A DNA stretch of 64,000 nt, from contig NC_073624.1 in the NCBI RefSeq assembly GCF_029407905.1, positions 114,018,001 through 114,082,000 on the forward strand, read 5' to 3'. Positions 34,190 to 45,873 of this stretch are shown one piece after another. Position numbers and translations under genes: made by a program. The notes under the pieces were generated by a model that was not told where the DNA came from, did no database searches, and saw only the letters and a program-made list of their open reading frames with translations. The DNA comes from Bubalus kerabau. Taxonomy: Eukaryota; Chordata; Mammalia; Artiodactyla; Bovidae. Every line of letters begins with the position of its first letter. The first letter of the stretch is position 1.

Positions 34190-35625
34190 CAATTAGGTAT
34201 ATTTTTCTGTAAAAACATGCAATTTTGCCTTCCTTTTAGAATAAACTGGCCAAAAAAGACTTAGATGAGCCTGCTAAGCAAAATAATATACAGTAGTTTA
34301 AACTTAAATGTATATCAGAAGTCATAGGATTTGTTAGGAGGCTAGTCTGAAACAACATACATAGATCTTTTGAGTACTTATGCTAAATATCCACCTTACA
34401 ATAATGACAATGATAATAATGATTTTACTGATGATGTACAACTATAATATTTTAAGCGTTCAGAACCTTAATTTTCAACATTAGAAGAAAATAACAGAAC
34501 TAGTTTAAAGTGAAATGTTTAAAGCTGCATAGGGTTTAAGGAGCTACTTATTGTATCAGGAATTTATGATTATGCATCTACTGAGTAGGTCATAGAAGGT
34601 GTTATACCCAGAGTGCTGATTGCAGATGATAATTACATTAATCACTCTTACTTTTACAAATAGAATCCCCTGCCACACTCATTGAAATAAAAGGTCAGGT
34701 ATTTTCTACTATAAAATTCATCCATGCAAGAAATTTGAGAGGAAAAATATACCAAATTAAAGATATAAAGACAAAAGCAATGAATCTCCCTTCACATAAA
34801 AACAGCCACAATTAATGTCTGTTGTGCATTCTGGTTTTCTCTATGTTATGCTTTGTTTTTGATTAATGAGCTATAAAGAGTTATATTCATACTGTATGAA
34901 GAATTTAGTATACTTTTAAAAACTGTCATAAGCATTTTATATATTACAGTATTTTAAATGAATATGAACATCAATTTTTAGAATTGTATGAGATTACATT
35001 AAGAGGATGTTTATCCACTTGGTATTACTAAATATTTTTATGTTGCCTCCAATCTTTCATTTGTATAAATAACACTGGAACACATGTACTTAATTCCTTT
35101 CTATACTTATTTTTTTGGCTTAGAAGAACTCTGTAAAAATAGGTAAAAAGAACTGCCTTCCAAAATATTTATATTTAAATTCTAATCAGTAAAATATTAG
35201 AAAGCATTTTTTCTAATAATATGTAGGAAAACTATTGAATTTTTATGCTATTTTTATCAAATATTTTAGGCATATATGCATTACATGAAAAATAAAACAC
35301 TCTTGCCATTTCTAAGAATTATATTTACTGTTTCTATTTTCAGTTCTGACCATGCTATTGATCAGAGCTTCCAAATTATTGCTAGAGGTATATATGGGTT
35401 ATTGTGTCAAAAAATCACATTCTGGCTTAAGAAAACCTGAGTTGAAAATGTGAGTGTGATCATATCACACAGAAGCTTGGCCAAATTGCAAAACACCATG
35501 AGTTACAGGGTTTGTTCATTTGTTGATAAAGTAGGGCTAACATTAGCTACGTTAAAAGATAAATGTGAGGATTAAAATAGACCTTTATAAGAGACTGGGC
35601 TGTAAATGTTCAGCAAGTGGTTACT
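34190..35625. other. AT-rich sequence, possibly containing old L1
   Basis: No gene. Text around 34990-35200 ('GTTTATCCACTTGGTATTAC', 'ATAAATAACACTGGAACACA') weakly resembles a reversed L1 3' end, which I cannot confirm. Confidence 0.35.
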
Positions 35626-35627
35626 AG

Positions 35628-35795
35628 TGACTTCCCTGGTGGTCCAGTCATTAAGACTTCACCTTCAAATGAAGTGGGTGAGGGCTCCAACTCTGGTGGG
35701 GAAGGTAAGACCCCACATCTCCCGTGGCCAAAAAACCCAGACCATAACAGAAGCAATATTGTAACAAATTCAATAAAGACCTTAAAAATGGTCCA
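35628..35795 (+). mobile_element. CHR-type tRNA-Glu SINE
   Basis: From 'GACTTCCCTGGTGGTCCAGT' (tRNA head) to 'CAATAAAGACCTTAAAAATG'. The same tail recurs in the copy at 56175, which confirms the family. Confidence 0.82.
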
Positions 35796-36043
35796 TGTGC
35801 ACTCTCTTACCACTTGCCATATCTGGGCTTGAACGTTGATTCACAAGGTTGACTGCAAACCCCATAAGGATATAGCAAAACCTTTGTCAGCCTGGGTCCC
35901 TGAATGACTGTGTCAAGTAGAACTCTTTCTTTCTCTGATTCCAGTTGCCATTTATTTGAGTGAGACACTGTGATAACCCTAAGCTGCAGGATTTATCTGT
36001 TACACTTTTAAGGTTTATTTATGCCTATAAAGAAACTGGTATT

Positions 36044-37482
36044 AGAAATGGTGTTCAGTTCAGCCACTCAGCCGTGTCCGACTCTTTGCACCCCCATGGA
36101 CTGCAGGACATCAGGCTTCCCTGCCCTACACCAACTACCAGAGCTTGCTCAAAGTCATGGTCATCTCATCAGTGATGCCATCCATCCATCTCATCCTCTG
36201 TTGTCCCTTTCTCCTCCTGCCTTCAATCTTTCCCAGCATCAGGGTCTTTTCTAAGGAGTCAGTTCTTTGCATCAAGGCTGAAGTATTGAGTTTCAGCTTC
36301 AGCATCAGTCCTTCCAATGAATATTCAGGACTGATTTCCATTAGGATGGACTAGTTGATCTCCTTGCAGTCCAAGGGACTCTCAAGAGTCTTCTCCAACC
36401 CCACAGTTCAAAAGCATCAATTCTTCAGCGCCCAGCTTTGTTTACAGTTCAACTCTCACATCCATACATGACTACTGGAAAAACCATAGCTTTGACTAGA
36501 CAGACCTTTGTTGGCAAAGTAATGTCTCTGCTTTTTATATGCTGTCTAGGTTTGTCATAGTTTTCTCCCAAGGAGCAAGTGTCTTAATTTCATGGCTACA
36601 ATCACCATCTGCAGTGATTTTGGAAACCCAAAAAATAAAGTTTCCCCCACAGTCAGTCTCTCCCATCAGGGAGCTTCCATAAGCCAATGAAAACCACAAT
36701 CACAGAAAACTAATCAAACTGATCATGTGGACCACAGCCTTGTCTAATTCAGTGAAACAATGAGCCATGCCGTGTAGGGCCACCCAAGATGGACAGGTCA
36801 TGGTGGCGAGTTCTGACAAAATGTGGCCCACTGGAGAAGGGAATGGCAAACCACTTCAGTATTCTTGCCTTGAGAACCGCATGAATAGTATGAAAAGGCA
36901 AAAAGATAGGACACTGAAAGATAAACTCCCCCGTCAGTAGGTACCCAATATGCTACTGGAAAAGAGTGGAGAAATAACTCCAGAAAGAATGAAGAGACGA
37001 AGCCAAAGTGAAAACAATGCTAGCTGTGGATGTGTCTGATGATGGAAGTAAAGTCTGATGCTATAAAGAGCAGTATTGCATAGGAACCTGGAGTGTGAGG
37101 TCCATGAGTCAAAGCAAATTGGAAGTGGTCGAACAGGAGATGGCAAGAGCGAACATTGACATTTTAGAACTCAGTGAACTAAAATGGACTGAAATGGGTG
37201 AATTTAACTCAGATGACCATTGTATCTACTATTGTAGGCTAGAATCCCTTAGAAGAAATGGAGCAGCCCTCATAGTAAAAAAAAAAAAAAAAAAGAGTCC
37301 AATATGCAGTACTTGAATACAATCTCAAAAAACAGAATGATCTCTGTTCATTTCCAAGGCAAACCATTCAATATCACGGTAATCCAAGTCTATGCCCCAA
37401 CCAGTAATGCTGAAGAAGCTGAACGATTCTATGAAGATCTACAAGACCTTCTAGAACTAGCATCCCCCCAAAAGAAATGATG
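36044..37482. mobile_element. BovB LINE with inverted 5' segment
   Basis: 36054-36648 is the BovB 3' part on the minus strand. 36649-37472 is a BovB 5' part (leader and start of the endonuclease, e.g. LSELKWTEMGEFNSDDH) on the plus strand. A 10-bp repeat with one mismatch, AGAAATGGTG / AGAAATGATG, flanks the whole unit (36044-36053 and 37473-37482). One target duplication around two opposed pieces fits a single insertion by twin priming, with about 1 kb of the element missing at the junction. Both pieces are non-coding. A 17-bp A run lies at about 37279-37295. Confidence 0.82.
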
Positions 37483-38140
37483 GACTATCATTTAAAAGAC
37501 AAAACCCACAAAACTAAAGTGGCACTGGCATGGCAGTTGCATAGTGGGAAAGCTGTTGCTCCTTGCTCCAGGGACAACATGTTATATAAAACTGTCACAC
37601 ATAATGATTTGGAAAGGATACAACCAACCCCTTGCCACAGCTCTTAGGAGAAAGGATGAAAATAGGAGAGACACTTTAGCAAGCATTAGATTGAAAGAGA
37701 TCAAGCACTGGTCAGTTTGCAGATTCAGCAAATCTTGAATGTTGCAGGGGGCTACCCAGAAATTCAGCTGAAAAAAGTTTGCCATCTTCTATACATGGTT
37801 TCCATTTTCCCTGGATCTTGACAAGTTGCTGAGAAGGGAAGAGAGAAAGTACACTGCGTATGGGAGGTGGCCCCTATCTAGGGGATGTGTCCAGAAGTGG
37901 AAGAAGACACTTCAGCCGGCATTGGTCTGCAGTGAGTCAGATGCCTCTTTCCTCCATTCTGTGCAGCTATAAAATCAAGCTCTCAGCTGGACAGTTGCTT
38001 TCCAGAAAAAACTCTACTCCAACAAAAGAGAATCAACATTTTTGCTGGACAGATAGCTAATTCCACTGTTGCCATTAGCCTAAGCCTCTAGTATCTCAGA
38101 ATTTATCTATTACAAAGATACTGCTTACTTTAAACAGTAG
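37483..38140. other. Unassigned sequence
   Basis: No recognisable feature. Confidence 0.45.
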
Positions 38141-38346
38141 GTTTGGGTTTAGTTCTCAGTCGTGACTGACACGTGTGACCCCATGGATTGTAGCCCACCA
38201 GGGTCCTCTGTCGATGGGATTTCCCAGGCAAGAATATTGGAGTGGGTCACTATTTCCTTCTCCAGGGGACCTTCCCAACCCAGGGATTGAACTCAGGTCT
38301 CCTGAATTTCAGGCACTTTTTACTGACTGAGCCACCAGGGAAGTTG
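38141..38346 (-). mobile_element. Bov-tA SINE, reverse orientation
   Basis: Nearly complete copy ending CTGAGCCACCAGGGAAGT at the tRNA-head side. Both halves are present. Confidence 0.88.
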
Positions 38347-38854
38347 CAATTTATATCCAACAATATAAAATCTATATTGGGATTTTTATCAGCTAGTCAG
38401 TAATAGAGGGTAATAATTGCAAAGACAGCCAATCTATCCTAGTATATTAGTACCAGTGTTGAAGGGAACAGGATCATAGGACAGTGTCAATGGGACTTGT
38501 TTCTGTTTGGTAAAGGGAGCTCAGGTACCTGGTTCCCAATTCCCAGCTCTTCCTCTGTGGCTGTATCTGGTTTACTCGTTGACTTTGATTGTGATTCTCC
38601 TGGCTATGCTGTCTTTCTCAGCCCTCAGGGATCTCACAGCCTGTTCATGCTGGGATTTTGCAGCTTCTATACTTGAGTAGTCCCTTATAGTTGTTACTGT
38701 AAATGGGTTTTTCCCAAACATCTATACTCAGATCTGTTCAGGATTTTATAATCAGACTTGATGATAGCAATAAACAGAAGGTCTAAGTGTAGGATGTATA
38801 AAGAAAACTAGGTCTTTAAAGTATGAGTTTTCCATGAACTTAAGAATTCTCAGG
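38347..38854. other. Unassigned sequence
   Basis: Nothing recognised. Confidence 0.45.
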
Positions 38855-38992
38855 ATTGGGAACACGTGTACACCCGTGGCGGATTCATGTTGATGTATGG
38901 CAAAACCAATACAATATTGTAAAGCAATTAGCCTCTAATTAAAATAAATAAAATTAAATTTTAAAAAATTCTTAAAAAAAGAAAAAAATTTT
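38855..38992 (+). mobile_element. L1 3' end (bovine type), 5'-truncated
   Basis: About 110 bp of L1 3' UTR ('GGGAACACGTGTACACC', 'GTGGCGGATTCATGTTGATG', 'AGCAATTAGCCTCTAATTAA') followed by an A-rich tail. The same text occurs reversed at 57050-57160. Confidence 0.85.
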
Positions 38993-39478
38993 TTTTCAAA
39001 GAAATGGTCCTTCTATTGGAGAAAAAAAAACTAAAGCTCCATTAGGTGCTGTTGCTTTGACAAATTTAATAGTCATAGGCCCACAGACAGGAGGCAGCTG
39101 CTCATGTACTTGAAATACACAGCTGGTGTGCCAGAACTGACATCTTCCTTTTTTGCTACCCTTGGCTTCATTAACCTTCAGAACGCCTTTTATCCCTCTG
39201 TCTTAAACTAATTTTATTACTCCCTTAAGAGTCTGGCATGAGCAACAGAACATGAGCTATGTCTGTAATTGTGTTAACCAATTAGGTTATTTAATGGAGG
39301 CCTAAAGTTTACCCCAAATTTTAGATGTGTATGGAGGTAAAAATTGGAGCATTTCATCTTAGCTAATGTGATACAATTTCCCAATGTATCTTTTTCCTTA
39401 GGTTCAGATACATTTTGTTCAATCTGCATGAAGTATATTGCCGTAATTCCTAATGGTGCTATATATTTGAGCTTTTCT
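38993..39478. other. Unassigned sequence
   Basis: Nothing recognised. Confidence 0.45.
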
Positions 39479-39770
39479 AAAAGCACATTGGCAGAGAAGG
39501 CAATGGCACCCATTCCAGTCCTCTTGCCTGGAAAACCCCATGGACGGAGGAGCCTGGTAGGCTGCAGTCCATGGGGTCCGACAGAGTCAGACACGACTGA
39601 GCTACTTGACTTTCACTTTTCACTTTCATGCATTGGAGAAGGAAATGGCAGCCCACTCCAGTGTTCTTGCCTGGAGCGTCCCAGGGACAGCGGAGCCTGG
39701 TGGGCTGCCGTCTATGGGGTCGCACAGAGTCAGACCCGACTGAAGTGACTTAGTAGCAAAAGCACATTGG
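39479..39770 (+). mobile_element. BovA2 SINE
   Basis: Body 39492-39757, both monomers complete, tail shortened to TTAGTAGC. A perfect 13-bp target duplication, AAAAGCACATTGG, lies at 39479-39491 and 39758-39770. Confidence 0.94.
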
Positions 39771-42265
39771 AAAAATGGAGTGGAGTCTCTCCTCCACAAC
39801 ATTAATACTGTATTATCAAGGCTTAAAAATATGACTTAATTTAGTAACATTTTACATTTAAATATGGTCCACTATTTACCCTATGCAAATAAGAATATTG
39901 TAGAGAACTAGTTAGGAAGAAAAATATCACATAGCACTGGAAAACCTCTGAGTATTCCAACTCTTTATTTACTCTGTTCAGTGAAATTCTATTCCTAATC
40001 CTTGCTCCCAAGTACTTTTTCTAGCTATCCTGAAAATTCCTCTTTTCCCCGAGTTTTATTTGCATAGTGAATATATCTCAATGGTAGTCAATTGAGTGTA
40101 TTATGAAACGGAATTCAATCAACAGGCTTGATCCTTAAACAAAAACTTTACTTATGCTTGGAGAAATTGCTTTGCAGGCGTCTCTGTCTGTCTCTGTCAC
40201 TATTTGGCAGCAGATTACAAGGTATTTTGGTTAAGAATGTGAGGTTTGTTCAGTTTTTGGCAGGGGATAATTTCACAATGTAACATCTATATCTCACTGA
40301 GAGTGGGTCAGGAAACGTCCTTAAATATGAAGATCACAAACAACTTTCTCCCCTTCCCTAACAACAGAAACATGCATTAGAATAGCTAGGAACTTTAAAA
40401 AATTATTTCAATTTTTCCTTTAATTATTTCTTTTAGTTATATTAATGCCTTACATTTTATTACTTTTTGTTTTTTATACTTTTGCCCTACATTTCATGCT
40501 CATAGCACCTTCCACTGTAGCAATAGTTAATATTTTCACTTTCCACTCAAAAAAAAAAAAGTTCCTTTTGTGACAGACACACGTACTTCTGGGATAGACT
40601 ACTGTAACCAATGAGTGCTCAGCTTTGTCAGCCAAGAAGGTCATTTTAATTCATAAGGCTTGTCATTTATCAGAAAGTAATCTATACCTCCTGACTCTGT
40701 CTTTTTCTATCATATTATTATTATTTCTTTGTAGGCATTCAGACCTAGTAGTCCCAATCTAGGAACCAAACTTACATAAAGGTGGATTAAGTCATCTGTT
40801 GATGGTATGATTTCTGGGTGAACAGGGCCCAGGGGCCCTAAAATATACTTCTCCTTCCTGCTCACTGGTGCCTGAAGGTAATTCCCTGGAGTGTCATTCT
40901 TTTCACTTATGGTTTCTTGGTCTCTGTTAACATGCAAACAGCCCTGGAAGCACAGAGATATGTATTTTGTACCTATGCGCATGATATTTTAGTATCTTTT
41001 TATGCCTGGGTTTCATTATTTAAGAATTAAGACTTTGAGGGGACTGGAAAGGTTTAGAGCAAGTAAATACCATAACACTGCTCTGTTTCAACAAAGTTAT
41101 GTGCTGAAGTTTAGGATCTTGTTTCCTAGTGACATAATTTTTTATATATATAACTAGTCATTGTACTCACTGGCCACTAAATAACATAATTTAATTGAAT
41201 GCAGAGAGAATTCCAGTAGGAAGCAAAAGCATTTTGCCATTTCCTTAAGCTGGAAAGCAAGCATTACATTCAGCTGCTAAATTGTGACAGACGTTTCTAG
41301 TGGCATATGGCTCTTTGGAAGGCTTCCCTGTTTGGGAAACTGGCAGTTCTGAAGTCACCCCTGGTTGGTCACATGGCTAGCTTGCTGATGGACTGTCTAA
41401 AGCTTCCAGCAGACTTTTAGAATCATCAAAACACATTTGATTCACACTGAATCTTTGGTGTCATTCTGTATAATGGAGTTACTTCCTTCTATCAGAACAA
41501 AAGTGCCCAAAAGCTTAGTGTGAGACCTAGATGAGTATTTTTCTTTTTAAATATCAGAGCCCTCCTCCCCAATTTCCATTAAGCATCAGATACCCAAATA
41601 GTCTTCCCTTACATGGAGGTATCAAGACAGATATCTGAACTCAGCTGGTAATAATTGGGCTGGAAACTACTTCCCTCCTGAATTATCTCATAGAAGAGCC
41701 TAAATAAACCTTTCTACTTCAGCCCAATTCACTTCAAGAGAAGAGCTTTTCACAGCTGTGTGGCTCATGAGGCCCTGGGGACTCAACTGCACAGTATGTT
41801 CAATTTCTCTGTGCAAAATCCATCTGAGAGAAAATTCTGGAAGTATAACAAGTCTTAATGATGTAAGATGTTTCTCAGAGGGTAATTTGTAAGCAGGTCA
41901 ACATCCTTACCTTTGGAAACGAATGATGTCAATTCTCATTTGCACCAAATGTTTAGTTCATCATTTGCTTTATGGCTAAATATTGGGCTATAGTATTAAA
42001 TCAATGAATAGGGTAGCAGTACACATAAAACAGTGTGGCAAATTTGTATTATTACAAATTACAAATATATGTACGATTTTGGGTTTTTTCCTTTTTAGAA
42101 GAAAAATTTTACTTTTTTTATATGCATTTTTCCCCCATAGAAGTTTAAACAGCTCGTAGTCCAAAGATAATTGGAAGTCACTAGCTCAGAACTTGTTGGT
42201 AAATTTTAGGCTAGATAAGTATTTGCAAATGAAGAGGTTCCAGTGGAAAGAGTTCCTTTGAAACC
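39771..42265. other. Unassigned AT-rich sequence
   Basis: About 2.5 kb, the longest stretch in the window with no repeat I can name and no plausible gene. The 90-codon minus frame at 40710-40982 has no recognisable features. Confidence 0.45.
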
Positions 42266-42440
42266 TCAGAAAAAATGAGGTTTTCTGGCTTTGTCACAAT
42301 GTAAATTAACAATTTTGAATGAGTTCCATAACTTCATTAGACCTCTGTTTATTCATCCATCGGTTGGGTGTTAAAGTTGTTAACTCAGATTTCTTGGAAG
42401 GTTAAAATAAGATTAAAGAAGTAAAGATACTTTTAATTTG
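42266..42440 (+). mobile_element. MIR SINE, degenerate
   Basis: 'TTTCTGGCTTTGTCACAATG', 'TTCATTAGACCTCTGTTTAT' and 'GGAAGGTTAAAATAAGATTA' follow the MIR order. Confidence 0.5.
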
Positions 42441-42597
42441 TTAAATGTCATTATCTTAAATGTACATTATGTATATTATACATCATTAGCAAATCACTTG
42501 ATTATTTAATCAGTACATGACTAGTCCTAAACCTAGTTATGCCTCTCAGTCAGACCTCATCTGGATCTAGTCTATACATAAAAAAGGCATACCAAAA

Positions 42598-42760
42598 TCT
42601 GCAATCAGAAAACCTGAGCTCTAGTTTCCAAAAGATTGACTTCCAGCCATGAGCCTTTATTCTTCTGAGCCTCAGTTTTTATCTCAAAAAAAGTATCATA
42701 ATAATAGCACTTGTCTCCCAGGGGTATTATAAGGAATGAATGAGTTTTTGAGTTGGTGTA
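42598..42760 (+). mobile_element. MIR SINE, degenerate
   Basis: 'AACCTGAGCTCTAGTTTCC', 'GAGCCTCAGTTTTTATCTC', 'ATAATAGCACTTGTCTCCCA' and 'TATTATAAGGAATGAATGAG' match MIR. Confidence 0.65.
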
Positions 42761-43410
42761 TAAGCATATATACATTCAATATATTTTGTAATTTATGAAG
42801 TGTTAGTCTAATCATCATAATTATAAAACCACTTAAACTTTTATTTAAGTACCCACTCCTCACAATGTATTTCATGACATCATGGTGAGAGTATAATAGA
42901 TATAAATCAACAAGAGCAGTTGAAAACAAAATTTAGCCTCCAGACAACCATATAGTGTATTTCATTCTCTGGCAATATTTTTAGTTTTCATTGTATTTTA
43001 AGCTTCTGAGTTTGAAAAATGAGAGCTAGTTCACATGAAATTTCAAAAGTACCCTGATCTTGAATAGTGGATAAGGCAATGGCACCCCACTCCATAGGTT
43101 TTATGCTTAAAATTCCATTCTGTAGAAAAACAGTTACAAAAAACCCACTTGAAATCAGTTGTTATGTTCGAGGAGATGATTTTCACTTGAAGCACATTGC
43201 TTAAATACTACCTCTGAGTAGTAGACAGATTGTAGATTAAAATTTTTAACCCTTCTATGGACAAATGCACATAAGAAAATGTCTCTAAGTTTTCAGATTA
43301 ACTGTAAATCTTCAGTGGTTTACACATATGTTTAGCCATCCACATCCAGAAAATTTCTAGTTGTTTTTCTACAAGGTCAAGCTTAATGCTGGGTTTATAA
43401 TGTAAATACT
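42761..43410. other. Unassigned, with a 24-bp BovA2-like start
   Basis: At 43072-43095 lies a sequence matching just the first ~24 bases of BovA2 ('GGCAATGGCACCCCACTCC'). No other feature is recognised. Confidence 0.4.
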
Positions 43411-43639
43411 CTTTTTACAGCTTTATTAAGAAAGCGAAAAAGTAAACAAGACGCATCAATGACAATAAATGACAGAACAAAAAGTAGTTAATTTTGTTCT
43501 CCACATTTTCCAATTCCTCTATTTCCTGCCAGCGATCAAGTCCCTTTATTTTCTTGCCTCAAAGAATTTTACAGAACTGAAAACAGCATCATTTTAGAAG
43601 AAAAATTTTCTGTCCCTGATAGAAGTGTATACTCAGCCT

Positions 43640-43850
43640 AACAGGGGAGAGGGGCGAGGAGAGCTTCGGGCACATGGAAAATACTTTCCTTATCCTGCAG
43701 GTCACAGTGGAGAGGCACGCCTGCGCGGCCGTGCACAGCCCCAGGGATTCAGCGGGGACGACCACACTTGCAGCTGGAGAGGCAGAAGGCCAGGCTTGGG
43801 AAGGTCAGACCTTGGCAGAGACGTCAGGGCCAAGTCTTAAAATGTACTTT
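43640..43850. other. CpG-containing GC-rich patch
   Basis: About 200 bp of GC-rich sequence with several CpGs ('CACGCCTGCGCGGCCGTGC') in AT-rich surroundings. A minus-strand AATAAA lies at 43422-43427. I recognise no protein. It could be an old retrocopy piece, part of an unknown transcript's end, or unique DNA. Confidence 0.35.
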
Positions 43851-44360
43851 CTGCTACTGATGGCACATTTTCACCAAGACTCCTATGCTTTTACAGTTCC
43901 TGACAGGACACAGAACAAAAAAAGGAAAACCCACCACCAGAAGCAGCCTATTTTACACATAAATGATTCATCAATACATCAATATACAATATATATTACA
44001 GAATATATACTTCTTCTATTAAGAATTTGGGCTTTACATGTATCTCTAAACATATAGATACAGATATATTAATATATTTAAAGTATATTCAAATAAAATC
44101 TTTTGGAAGATGATTGGGAGATAACTCACAGTTCTAAAACCTGGTCAATAAAAGTATCAAAGACTTTTATTCCAAGTATCTTGTCTGGAGATGACTTGGA
44201 CATGAAGATTTTGTTAAGTTCCTCGGTGATGCTGTTGTGTAACCAAGGTTGAGAGCTATAATTCTAGATATAACTGTGAGTTTACATGATATCACGAAGT
44301 ACAGAGGAACATGGCAAATGACATCATGAAGATGAAATTAGAAACATCCTAAATGTAAGA
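43851..44360. other. Unassigned AT-rich sequence
   Basis: Nothing recognised. The stretch is rich in TATA-like short repeats near 43985-44080. Confidence 0.4.
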
Positions 44361-44525
44361 TGCTCTACAATCACGTTTCTAAGTGTGGCCTACACAGCTC
44401 TGGCACTAGATAGGAGGAAGCTTGTTAGAAATACAGACTCTCAGGCCTCGACCTAGACCTACTGACTCAGAATCTGCATTTTAACATGATTCTCATGTTA
44501 TTCATAGGCACATTAATATCTGTTC
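44361..44525 (-). mobile_element. MER5A-type hAT DNA transposon fragment, reverse orientation
   Basis: 'TTTCTAAGTGTGGCCTACAC', 'GCTTGTTAGAAATACAGACT', 'CTCAGGCCTCGACCTAGACC' and 'TACTGACTCAGAATCTGCAT' fit reversed MER5A. The terminal repeats are not clear. Confidence 0.7.
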
Positions 44526-45299
44526 ATATGAATATAGCTCATACAAGCTAGCTGTTTAAATAGCACTTGCTCATTTAGGAATAATTGGGAAAATTTGAAC
44601 TGAATGATGACATTAAGAAATCTGAGACATTGTAAGGTCTTATAAAAATAGAGAACATTTATCTTTCAGTGATACATAATAAGTTATTAATGGATTAAAG
44701 GTGATGAAGTTTAGGATTTGCATCAGAATAGTTCTTAAGGAGAGGAGGAAAACAGACAGGGTATAGATGAAAAGATTAGACATACTGGTAATGGGAGGTT
44801 CATAACATTATTCTCTTTGATTCCAAGTATTGCTTGAAGTTTTCCATTATAGAAAGTTTCTTTTATAAAGGATACTAAATGATTGCTCATGTTCTACAAC
44901 AAAAAAAATTTTTTTATAAATACTAGTTTATCTGTAATGCAGCACCTGAGCAATGTATTGAAATTTTTGACTTAAGAATTATAGTTAAGTTTGTTTCCCT
45001 CCAAAATCTGTGCTTGTACTTCGTCCCGTCTCCATAATACTCAAAGGCCTGGCAGAACATGCTTCACACTCATTCCGTGTATACAAAGTGCCAAGCATTG
45101 TATTATGCTTTAGACTTTTACAGGAAGTCACAAGAAATGGAAAAGAAAAAATAAACATAAATACTATAATAATATTCATAATATAATAATGTAAGCAGAG
45201 TCTTAGGACAGGTAAGAGGAAATATTTTGGCCATGGACATACATACACATGTTTCAGAGAAGGAAAGGCATTTGGGAGGTTTCTCATTTGAGGGTTGAT
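44526..45299. other. Unassigned sequence
   Basis: Nothing recognised. A 127-codon minus frame at 44985-45368 runs into a BovB and shows no domain. Confidence 0.45.
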
Positions 45300-45873
45300 A
45301 GGTATTATTTCAGTATTCTTGCCTTGAGGACCCCATGAATAGTATGAAAAGGCAAAAAGATAGGACACTGAAAGATGAACTCCCCAGGTCAGTAGGTGCC
45401 CAATATGCTACTGGAGATCAGTGGAGAAAACATTCCAGAAAGAATGAAGAGACAGACCCAAAGCAAAAACAACACCCAGTTGTGGATGTTCTGACTGGTG
45501 ATGGAAGCAAGGTCTGATGCTGTAAAGAGCAAATATTGCATAGGAACCTGGAATGTTAGGTTCATGAATCAAGACAAATTGGAAGTGGTCGAAGAGGAGA
45601 TGGCTCAAGAGTGAATGTTGCCAATGCTTTGGCCACCTGATGCAAAGAACTGACTCATGTGAAAAGACCTTGATGCTGAGACAGATTGAGGACAAGAGGA
45701 GAAGGGTATAACAGAGGATGAGATGGTTGGATGGCATCACCGACTCAGTAGCCATGAGTTTGGGTAAACTCCAGGAATTGGCAATTGACAGGGAGGCCTG
45801 GCGTGCTGCAGTCCATGGGATCACAAGGAGTCGGACACGACTGAGCGAATGAGCTGAACTGAGGTATGATTTC
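45300..45873 (+). mobile_element. Internally deleted BovB
   Basis: 45312-45617 is a BovB leader/endonuclease start ('TTCTTGCCTTGAGGACCCC' to 'AGAGGAGATGGCTCAAGAG'). It is joined directly at about 45618 to the last ~240 bp of BovB ('GCTTTGGCCACCTGATGC' to 'GACTGAGCGAATGAGCTGAAC'). The reverse transcriptase and most of the endonuclease are missing. A 12-bp target duplication with one mismatch flanks the unit (45300-45311 and 45862-45873), so both parts belong to one insertion. Confidence 0.85.
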
